From: Actinomycetota bacterium | GTDB taxonomy: Bacteria > Actinomycetota > Actinomycetes > Propionibacteriales > Propionibacteriaceae | DNA: 6,594 nucleotides | Assembly: GCA_016213595.1 (NCBI GenBank) | Contig: JACRAA010000103.1 | Location: 1-6,594, forward strand | Reading direction: 5' to 3' | Part shown: piece by piece, positions 1 to 5,458 of the stretch | Layout of the letters: each line of letters opens with the position of its first letter | How positions within the stretch are numbered: the stretch's first letter is position 1 | Translations under genes and position numbers: made by a program | The notes under the pieces: generated by a model | What the model saw: the letters and a program-made list of their open reading frames with translations, nothing else | Databases searched by the model: none | What the model was told of the DNA's origin: nothing

Positions 1-2
1 AC

Positions 3-500
3 GCCCACGCCGCCATCGACGAGGCCGCGCTCGCCAGCGCGCTCGAGGCCGCCCGCTGGGCCCCCTCGGCCAACAACACCCAGCCCTGGCGCTTCATCGT
101 GGCCCGACGCGGCAGCGACGCCTTCGACGCGATCTACCGCAGCCTCCGCGACTTCAACAAGGCGTGGGCAGGTGACGCCTCCGCGCTCGTGGTGGCGGCC
201 GCAACCACGGCCACTGAGGACGGCTCGCCGATGCACTTCGCCCAGTACGACACGGGCCAGGCCGTCGCCCACTTCACCGTCCAGGCCCACGCCGCCGGCC
301 TCGTGACCCATCAGATGGGTGGCTTCGACCGCGAGGCCATTCGGGCGGCCTTCGACCTCCCTGCCGGCATCGCGCCGCTCACAGTGATGGCCGTGGGCGC
401 CTTGGGGTCCCTGGAGGACACCTCCGAGGAGGTCCGGGCCCGCGAGGCGATCCCCCGCACGCGCCGCGCCGTGACGGAGTCCGTGCTCGTCAACGCCTGA
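3..500 (+). CDS. Nitroreductase family protein (5' end outside window)
   Basis: This is the C-terminal 165 residues of a nitroreductase-superfamily flavoprotein. The reading frame is open from the first bases and ends at TGA 498-500. Family members bind FMN and reduce nitro, quinone or enal groups with NAD(P)H in the cytoplasm; the substrate here is unknown. The visible frame begins close to the classic FMN-phosphate motif: ARWAPSANNTQPWRF, encoded at about 51-95, with the Ser-Asn...Gln-Pro-Trp signature. A later stretch at about 247-335 reads YDTGQAVAHFTVQAHAAG and then GGFDREAIRAAF. It matches the helix and GGFD segment that shape the flavin pocket in the family. Family members are usually near 200 residues, so roughly 30 residues are probably missing upstream. 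A GTG at 99 could be mistaken for a start, but it would cut off the FMN motif, so it is rejected. DoxX follows 47 nt downstream on the same strand and may be co-transcribed. The family call is secure; the precise activity is not. Confidence 0.88.
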   Translation, partial: AHAAIDEAALASALEAARWAPSANNTQPWRFIVARRGSDAFDAIYRSLRDFNKAWAGDASALVVAAATTATEDGSPMHFAQYDTGQAVAHFTVQAHAAGLVTHQMGGFDREAIRAAFDLPAGIAPLTVMAVGALGSLEDTSEEVRAREAIPRTRRAVTESVLVNA

Positions 501-535
501 CCTCCAGCGCCCCTACCAGTACGGTGGGGGCGACG

Positions 536-543
536 AAGGAGGT
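536..543 (+). promoter_or_regulatory. Strong ribosome binding site for the DoxX gene
   Basis: AAGGAGGT is a near-perfect complement to the 3' end of 16S rRNA and sits 4 nt before GTG at 548. It decides the start: the upstream in-frame GTG at 524 would place this site inside the coding region and has no comparable site of its own. It is the only strong Shine-Dalgarno sequence in the window. Confidence 0.85.
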
Positions 544-547
544 GGAC

Positions 548-1003
548 GTGAACGCGTTCCTCGCGGTTGTACGGGACATCGGGCTGCTCGTCGCCCGCCT
601 CACCCTCGGCCTCGTGCTCGTGCTGCACGGCTGGCACCGGTTCACCGTGGGCACCGGCCCGACCATCGAGCTGCTGACAGCGGCCGGACTCCCTGAGCCG
701 CAGCTGTTCGCCTGGGGAGCGACCATCCTCGAGGTGGTCGGCGGCGCACTGCTGGTGTTCGGCCTGCTGACGCCTGTCGTCGCCGCGGTCGTCGTCGCCG
801 AGCAGGTGATGGTCATCGTCTGGCTGAGGTGGAAGAACGGCATCTGGCTCGTCGACAACGGCATCGAGTACCCCGTCGTGCTCGCGGCTCTCGCGTTCGT
901 CCTCGTCACCTTGGGCGCCGGTCGTACAGGCGTGGACGTCCTCTTCCGCCGCGGCCGCAAGAGCTCGGCAACACCGCAGACGTACGACAGCAGTCCTGTC
1001 TGA
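548..1003 (+). CDS. DoxX family membrane protein
   Basis: This is a 151-residue integral membrane protein of the DoxX family. Members are small four-helix proteins, often linked to redox or thiosulfate-related functions, but most, including this one, have no established biochemical role. The start is GTG 548 because of the AAGGAGGT site just before it. Hydrophobic segments lie at about residues 10-28, 55-74, 76-93 and 108-124. Family-like signatures include the first helix ending in LVLHGWHRF (about 24-32), the centre LEVVGGALLVFGLLTP (about 61-76), and the last helix opening with NGIEYPVVLAALAF and closing with GAGRTGVD. A basic tail (RRGRKSS) would be cytoplasmic. The length is normal for the family. 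The nitroreductase ends 47 nt upstream with no convincing terminator, so both may share a transcript. A redox partnership between the two is possible but is only inferred. The gene ends 67 nt before the response regulator. Confidence 0.87.
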   Translation: MNAFLAVVRDIGLLVARLTLGLVLVLHGWHRFTVGTGPTIELLTAAGLPEPQLFAWGATILEVVGGALLVFGLLTPVVAAVVVAEQVMVIVWLRWKNGIWLVDNGIEYPVVLAALAFVLVTLGAGRTGVDVLFRRGRKSSATPQTYDSSPV

Positions 1004-1009
1004 GGGCAT

Positions 1010-1027
1010 TCACAGCCAACGCACAGC
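1010..1027 (+). promoter_or_regulatory. PhoP-box-like direct repeat upstream of the response regulator gene
   Basis: TCACAGC (1010-1016) and GCACAGC (1021-1027) are direct repeats separated by 4 nt, an 11-bp period. They match 13 of 14 specified positions of TCACAGC-N4-TCACAGC, the box established for M. tuberculosis PhoP. The site lies 44 to 61 nt upstream of the regulator's ATG, in the 67-nt gap after doxX. The encoded regulator is itself PhoP-like, so autoregulation is the natural reading. No clear -10 hexamer was found near it. The repeat is seen directly; binding is inferred. Confidence 0.6.
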
Positions 1028-1044
1028 CAGTTCATCGGTCGCTT

Positions 1045-1062
1045 TCACAGTTTCTTGCCAGT
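1045..1062 (+). promoter_or_regulatory. Possible second, weaker PhoP-box-like site
   Basis: TCACAGT (1045-1051) is followed after 4 nt by TGCCAGT (1056-1062), the same 11-bp spacing as the stronger site upstream. The first half matches the PhoP half-site at 6 of 7 positions and the second at only 4 of 7. It ends 9 nt before the regulator's ATG, where a bound dimer would more likely repress than activate. The second half-site could easily be chance. Confidence 0.28.
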
Positions 1063-1070
1063 CTCTACGT

Positions 1071-1808
1071 ATGCCTCGACTGACCACGCAAGCTGAAGCC
1101 CTCACCCGGCCGGACGGCAGCCCCATCCGCGTCCTCGCCGTCGACGACGAGGCGAGCCTCACGGAGCTCCTGTCCATGGCGATGCGGTACGAGGGGTGGG
1201 ACGTGACGACCGCCGGCTCCGGCAGCGACGCCGTACGCGCCGCGCGCGAGGTCCGCCCCGACGCCCTGGTGCTCGACATGATGCTCCCCGACTTCGACGG
1301 CCTCGAGGTCATGCGCCGCATCCGGGCCGAGATGCCCGACGTCCCGATCCTGTTCCTCACCGCGAAGGACGGCGTCGAGGACCGCGTGGGCGGCCTCACG
1401 GCCGGCGGCGACGACTACGTCACCAAGCCGTTCTCCCTGGAGGAGGTCATCGCCCGCATGCGAGGGCTGCTGCGCCGTACGGGCGCCACCATCGCCCGCC
1501 CCGACGCACGTCTGGTCGTCGGCGACCTGAGCCTGGACGAGGACTCGCACGAGGTCAGGCGGGGCAGCGAGGAGATCAACCTCACGGCGACCGAGTTCGA
1601 GCTGCTGCGCTACCTCATGCGCAACCCGCGCCGTGTCCTGAGCAAGGCCCAGATCCTCGACCGGGTCTGGAACTACGACTTCGGAGGCCAGGCGAACGTC
1701 GTCGAGCTGTACATCTCGTACCTTCGCAAGAAGATCGACGCGGGCCGGTCCCCGATGATCCACACGCTCCGAGGGGCAGGGTACGTGCTCCGGCCGGCGG
1801 CCGAATGA
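1071..1808 (+). CDS. OmpR/PhoB-family response regulator, PhoP-like (mycobacterial type)
   Basis: This 245-residue cytoplasmic transcription factor is switched by phosphotransfer from a sensor kinase. The receiver domain spans about residues 18-135. It has the acidic pair D25-D26, the phospho-acceptor D69 in VLDMMLPDFDG, the switch T97 and the conserved K119 in YVTKPFSLEEV. A short linker leads to a winged-helix DNA-binding domain (about 147-242), containing LTATEFELLRYL, LSKAQILDRVW and the closing HTLRGAGYVLRP. The roughly 17-residue N-terminal extension, the total length and segments such as GGDDYVTKPFSLEEV and VVELYISYLRKKID closely resemble M. tuberculosis PhoP (about 247 residues). A TrcR-like paralogue cannot be excluded. 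The start is ATG 1071, the only reasonable in-frame start before the receiver domain, although no Shine-Dalgarno sequence precedes it. PhoP-box-like repeats upstream suggest autoregulation. The stop overlaps the kinase start as ATGA, implying translational coupling. Confidence 0.93.
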   Translation: MPRLTTQAEALTRPDGSPIRVLAVDDEASLTELLSMAMRYEGWDVTTAGSGSDAVRAAREVRPDALVLDMMLPDFDGLEVMRRIRAEMPDVPILFLTAKDGVEDRVGGLTAGGDDYVTKPFSLEEVIARMRGLLRRTGATIARPDARLVVGDLSLDEDSHEVRRGSEEINLTATEFELLRYLMRNPRRVLSKAQILDRVWNYDFGGQANVVELYISYLRKKIDAGRSPMIHTLRGAGYVLRPAAE

Positions 1809-3259
1809 CGGTACAGCTCGCCGGTCACGAGCCCAGCCCCATCGGGCCGGGAACCCTGGGACGACGACTCGTCGTCCAGGTCGCGACGACGGTCGCGATC
1901 GTTGCCGCACTCATCGCGATGATCTCCTTCGTCGCCATGCGTGCAGTGGTCGTGCAGCGCACCGACAGTCAGCTCGAGGACGTGGTGCAGCGCCAGCCCA
2001 GCGCGCCGTACGACTCGTCGTACTCCCACGGCCCGCGCGGCTGTGGTGGCCTCCCCGGCCTGCCCGTCAACAGCATCATCATCGAGCAGACCACCTACTC
2101 GCGCGTGGGTGCGATCCTCACGCGCTCCGGCTGTACGGTCCTGCCGGAACCGGTGATCCAGGAGATCGACGAGCACATCCGGGCGACCCGTACCACCGTC
2201 AACGTCAAGGGTCTGGGCAGCTACCGCTTCCAGGCCACTCTGACCAGCTCCGGCGCGACCAGCATCATCGGGCTGCCCATGACCGAGACCGACCGCGTCA
2301 TCACGACCGTCCTCTGGGTCGAGCTGGCGCTCGCAGCGCTCGCGATCGTGGCGGCCATCGGGGTGACCCGCGTCGTCGTGACGCGCAACCTCCGGCCGCT
2401 GCACGAGGTGGCCCGCGTGGCCGCGGAGGTGTCGCGACGGGAGCTTGACCGCGGCGAGGTCGACCTCAGCCTGCGCGTCCCCGAGTCGAACGCGGACCCC
2501 TCCAGCGAGGTGGGACGTGTGGGCCTGGCCCTCAACACGATGCTCAGCAACGTCGAGAGCGCCCTCGCGGCACGCCAGGCGTCCGAGACGAAGGTCCGCC
2601 AGTTCGTCGCCGACGCCTCCCACGAGCTGCGCAACCCGCTGGCAGCGATCCGCGGCTACGCCGAGCTGACCCGTCACGGGCGTGACGAGCTGCCCGAGGA
2701 CACCCAGTTCGCGTTCTCCCGGATCGAGTCCGAGTCCGAGCGGATGAGCCGGCTCGTCGAGGACCTGCTGCTGCTCGCGCGCCTCGACAGCGGCCCCGCC
2801 CTGCAGAGGAGCGAGGTCGAGCTCACCGACCTCGTCGCGAACGCCACCGCTGATGCCCAGGTCGCCGGTCCTGACCACGAGTGGGAGGTCGAGGTCCCCG
2901 AGGAGCCGGTGGTCGTCCAGGCTGACCGCTACCGCATCCACCAGGTCATCGCCAACCTCCTCGCCAACGCCCGTACGCACACGCCCGCGGGCACCCACGT
3001 GACGGCCAGCGTGGCCGTCGACGGCATGTACGCCGTGGTGAGGGTCTCCGACGACGGGCCCGGTATCGCACCGGACCTTCTGCCCAAGGTGTTCGAGCGG
3101 TTCGTACGGGCCGACGCGTCCCGCGTCCGCAAGTCCGGCCAGTCGACCGGGCTGGGCCTGGCCATCGTCGCGGCCGTCGTGCAGGCGCACGGAGGCACGG
3201 TCAACGTCACGTCGCGCCCCGGCCGTACGGTCTTCGAGATCCGTCTCCGTCTCGCCTGA
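1805..3259 (+). CDS. Membrane sensor histidine kinase with HAMP domain, PhoR-like
   Basis: This 484-residue sensor kinase is the cognate partner of the upstream regulator. The ATG at 1805 overlaps the regulator's stop by 4 nt. In order it has: a short cytoplasmic N-terminus; transmembrane helix 1 (about 22-45); an extracytoplasmic sensor of about 118 residues; transmembrane helix 2 (about 165-188); a HAMP linker (about 189-245, with the conserved proline in RNLRPL); a HisKA dimerisation domain with phospho-accepting H273 in ASHELRNPL; and a HATPase domain. The ATPase boxes are intact: N384 and N388 (N box), DDGPG at 416-420 (G1), VFERFVRAD (F box) and STGLGLAIV from 447 (G2). An active kinase is therefore expected. 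M. tuberculosis PhoR is about 485 residues with the same layout. The sensor part contains two cysteines (C80, C110) and an aromatic/His stretch (YDSSYSHGPRGC) that could form a disulfide or ligand site. The true signal cannot be deduced. Confidence 0.93.
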   Translation: MTVQLAGHEPSPIGPGTLGRRLVVQVATTVAIVAALIAMISFVAMRAVVVQRTDSQLEDVVQRQPSAPYDSSYSHGPRGCGGLPGLPVNSIIIEQTTYSRVGAILTRSGCTVLPEPVIQEIDEHIRATRTTVNVKGLGSYRFQATLTSSGATSIIGLPMTETDRVITTVLWVELALAALAIVAAIGVTRVVVTRNLRPLHEVARVAAEVSRRELDRGEVDLSLRVPESNADPSSEVGRVGLALNTMLSNVESALAARQASETKVRQFVADASHELRNPLAAIRGYAELTRHGRDELPEDTQFAFSRIESESERMSRLVEDLLLLARLDSGPALQRSEVELTDLVANATADAQVAGPDHEWEVEVPEEPVVVQADRYRIHQVIANLLANARTHTPAGTHVTASVAVDGMYAVVRVSDDGPGIAPDLLPKVFERFVRADASRVRKSGQSTGLGLAIVAAVVQAHGGTVNVTSRPGRTVFEIRLRLA

Positions 3260-3285
3260 CCGCCTCGCCCGCCGGTCCGGCAGGC

Positions 3286-3314
3286 TCACAGACCCCTCAA
3301 AGAGTCGTTGCAGC
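3286..3314 (+). promoter_or_regulatory. Three tandem PhoP-like half-sites upstream of the glycosyltransferase pair
   Basis: TCACAGA (3286-3292), TCAAAGA (3297-3303) and TTGCAGC (3308-3314) follow each other with exactly 4 nt between them, an 11-bp period. They match the TCACAGC half-site at 6, 5 and 5 of 7 positions. A fourth in-phase heptamer, CCATAGA (3319-3325), matches 4 of 7. The array lies 28 to 56 nt before ATG 3342, a place suited to activation around a -35 region. It has the same repeat type and phase as the site upstream of the regulator gene, which makes joint control by that regulator plausible. The remaining bases of the 3260-3341 gap show no convincing terminator or -10 hexamer. 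Confidence 0.48.
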
Positions 3315-3341
3315 CAGACCATAGAGCGCTTCAGCAGTGTG

Positions 3342-5453
3342 ATGGCCGTGACTACCACCGCACCCAGAGCCGAGCTGACGCCGAGCGTCCCAGCCGCCCA
3401 CCCGTCCACAGGACAGTCCACCCGAGACCTTCCCCGCTGGGTCTCCCACGGCACGCTCGCGGTGACGCTGCTCGCCGTCCTGGCCCTCTACACGTACGAC
3501 CTGGCCGCCTCCGGGTACGCCAACTCGTTCTACTCCGCGGCCGCACAGGCCGGCTCGGGCTCGTGGAAGGCGTTCTTCTACGGCTCGCTCGACGCCGGCA
3601 GCTCGATCACCGTCGACAAGACGCCGGCCTCGTTGTGGCTGATGGCGCTGTCGGTACGGATCTTCGGGCTCTCGTCGTGGAGCATCCTGCTGCCGCAGGC
3701 CCTGCTCGGCGTGGCGTCCGCAGCGGTGCTGTTCTTCTCCGTCCGGCGTGCACTGTCGGGCGGGCTCTCGGCCACGTGGCCCGTCACGCCCGCCCGCGCC
3801 CACGTGGCCGGGCTGGTCGCGGCCCTGACACTCGCGCTCACGCCCGCGGCGACGCTGATGTTCCGCTTCAACAACCCCGACGCGCTGATGGTGTTCAGCT
3901 ACGTCGTCGCCGCGTACTGCACGGTTCGTGCGACGGAGGCGGCCTCGCGGCGGTGGCTGGCACTCGCCGGCGTGGCGATCGCCGTCGGGTTCCTCGCGAA
4001 GATGCTCCAGGCGTTCGTGCTGCTGCCCTCGCTCGTCCTCGCGTACGCGGTGGCGGCGCCGGCCTCGTGGCGCAAGAAGGCGGTCGACCTGCTCACCGCG
4101 TTCGTCACGATGGTCGTGAGCTTCGGCTGGTACATCGCCGTCGTCGAGCTCGTACCGGCCTCGTGGCGTCCCTACATCGGCGGCTCGCAGACCAACTCCA
4201 TCCTCGAGCTGACGTTCGGCTACAACGGCCTCGGACGCCTCAGCGGCAACGAGACCGGCTCGGTCGGCGGCGGTGGTGGCGCCGTAGGCCAATGGGGGAC
4301 GACCGGCATCCTGCGCATGTTCACCTCCGAGTCCGGCGAGATGGTCTCCTTCCTCATCCCCGCCGCTCTGATCCTCGCGGCCGTGGCGCTGGCCGTCGTC
4401 GGCCGCCGGGCGTACGCGAACCTGCTGCGCAGGAACAGCGCGACCGGCGAGACGGTGGCGCTGGGCGCGCTCGTGCTGTACGGGAGCTGGCTCGTCGTCA
4501 ACGGTCTCGTGTTCAGCTTCATGGCGGGCATCTACCACGACTACTACACGGTCGCCCTCGCACCGGCGATCGCCGGCACGCTGGCCGTCGGCGGCGCGGT
4601 CCTCTGGGCCAAGCGACGTCTCCTCGTGGCCCGCATCGGTCTCGCGGCCGCGGCCCTCGCGACGGCGGCCGGGAGCGTCGCGCTCACGCCCGTTCCCGGC
4701 GGGATCTACCTCGCCCTCGCGGTGGCCGGCGCCGCGGCGCTGGTCCTGGCTGCAGGCGCCGTCCTGCTGGGACGCCGTCTGGTTCCGGCGCTCTCCCGTA
4801 CAGCCCTCGGCCTCATGGTCGCCGGCGGCCTCGTCGCACCGACCGCGTACAGCATCGAGACGGCACTGACGCCACACTCCGGTTCGATCGTCACCGCGGG
4901 TCCCGCGGCATCCGGCCTGGACCGTACGGGCCGTGGCGGCATGGCAGGCGGACGTGGCGGCTTCGGCGGCCAGCCTCGGACCATGGCAGGCGCCCCTCCC
5001 CTCGGCGCGACGGGCAGCCAGGTCGGCGGCATGCCAGCCCTGAGCGATGGCCGCGGCATCGCCGGTGGCGGGAGCGCCGGGGCTATGGGCGGTCTCATCA
5101 ACGGCACGAGTGTGTCGAGCGACATGGTCACGTTGCTCAGCAGTGACGCCGGGTCGTACACCTGGGTCGCGGCGACCACGGGGTCCCAGAACTCGGCGAG
5201 CTACCAGCTGGCGACGGGACACGCCGTGATGGCGATCGGCGGCTTCAACGGGTCCGACCCTTCCCCCACGCTCGACCAGTTCAAGGCGCTGGTGGCGCAG
5301 GGCAAGATCCACTACTACGTGGCGGCTGGGAGCATGGGCGGGCCGAGCGGCGGCTCGAACGTGTCCAGCGAGATCGCGAGCTGGGTCTCCTCGAGCTTCA
5401 CGGCACAGACCGTGGGCAGCGTCACCCTGTACGACCTGACGCAGGGGAAGTGA
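3342..5453 (+). CDS. GT39/ArnT-like membrane glycosyltransferase, YkcB type
   Basis: This protein of about 703 residues belongs to the GT-C fold, ArnT/PMT-like enzymes that move a sugar from a polyprenyl-phosphate carrier to an acceptor on the outer face of the membrane. After a Thr/Pro-rich cytoplasmic leader, hydrophobic segments begin near residue 37 and continue to about 515. Family signatures are the first outer loop with YDLAASGYANSFYS (from about 52) and TVDKTPASLWLMAL (D92-K93, about 90-103), then FRFNNPDAL (174-182) and YHDYYTVALAP (about 398-408). The D53 and D92 region is the probable catalytic and carrier-binding loop. A Gly/Met-rich low-complexity linker (about 525-585) precedes a soluble C-terminal domain (about 593-703) with SYQLATGHAVMAIGGFNGSDP, typical of YkcB-like proteins. 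The start is uncertain: GTG 3339, ATG 3342 or GTG 3348, none with a clear ribosome site; the ATG is preferred. The sugar and the acceptor are unknown. The next gene starts 5 nt after the stop. Confidence 0.9.
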   Translation: MAVTTTAPRAELTPSVPAAHPSTGQSTRDLPRWVSHGTLAVTLLAVLALYTYDLAASGYANSFYSAAAQAGSGSWKAFFYGSLDAGSSITVDKTPASLWLMALSVRIFGLSSWSILLPQALLGVASAAVLFFSVRRALSGGLSATWPVTPARAHVAGLVAALTLALTPAATLMFRFNNPDALMVFSYVVAAYCTVRATEAASRRWLALAGVAIAVGFLAKMLQAFVLLPSLVLAYAVAAPASWRKKAVDLLTAFVTMVVSFGWYIAVVELVPASWRPYIGGSQTNSILELTFGYNGLGRLSGNETGSVGGGGGAVGQWGTTGILRMFTSESGEMVSFLIPAALILAAVALAVVGRRAYANLLRRNSATGETVALGALVLYGSWLVVNGLVFSFMAGIYHDYYTVALAPAIAGTLAVGGAVLWAKRRLLVARIGLAAAALATAAGSVALTPVPGGIYLALAVAGAAALVLAAGAVLLGRRLVPALSRTALGLMVAGGLVAPTAYSIETALTPHSGSIVTAGPAASGLDRTGRGGMAGGRGGFGGQPRTMAGAPPLGATGSQVGGMPALSDGRGIAGGGSAGAMGGLINGTSVSSDMVTLLSSDAGSYTWVAATTGSQNSASYQLATGHAVMAIGGFNGSDPSPTLDQFKALVAQGKIHYYVAAGSMGGPSGGSNVSSEIASWVSSSFTAQTVGSVTLYDLTQGK
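4913..5095 (+). repeat. Gly-rich low-complexity segment inside the YkcB-like gene
   Basis: This stretch encodes about 60 residues dominated by Gly, Ala, Met and Arg (for example GRGGMAGGRGGFGG and VGGMPAL). It links the last membrane helices to the C-terminal soluble domain and is expected to be extracytoplasmic and flexible. Similar Gly-rich linkers are common in this family. A shorter Gly-rich patch near the end (SMGGPSGGSN) echoes it. There is no exact nucleotide repeat unit. Confidence 0.6.
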
Positions 5454-5458
5454 CGGCC

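Noticed and set aside
379..385. TCACAGT inside the nitroreductase gene as another PhoP-type site
   Set aside because: It has no partner heptamer 11 bp away on either side and lies inside a coding region. It is a single half-site expected by chance.
986..1000. GACAG-CAGTC-CTGTC hairpin at the end of doxX as a terminator
   Set aside because: The stem is only 5 bp, lies inside the coding region and has no T-run after it. It is too weak to call.
1196..1804. Upstream in-frame extension of the kinase gene back to 1196
   Set aside because: It would overlap nearly the whole regulator gene with arginine-rich nonsense sequence. ATG 1805, in an ATGA overlap just before the first membrane helix, is far better and gives the usual family length.
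3271..3281. GCCGGTCCGGC inverted repeat just after the kinase stop as a terminator
   Set aside because: At most 4 bp of stem around a 3-nt loop, with no T-run. Such short GC palindromes are common at this base composition.
1673..3454. Long minus-strand open frame opposite the sensor kinase
   Set aside because: It mirrors the codon structure of the kinase, has no family motifs, and crosses the intergenic gap as well as parts of both neighbouring genes. It is a shadow frame.
3297..5312. Long open reading frame (about 670 codons) on the minus strand opposite the YkcB-like gene
   Set aside because: It is Arg/Gly/Glu-rich low-complexity translation typical of the strand opposite a high-GC gene. 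It has no recognisable domain, and the plus-strand gene is unambiguous.
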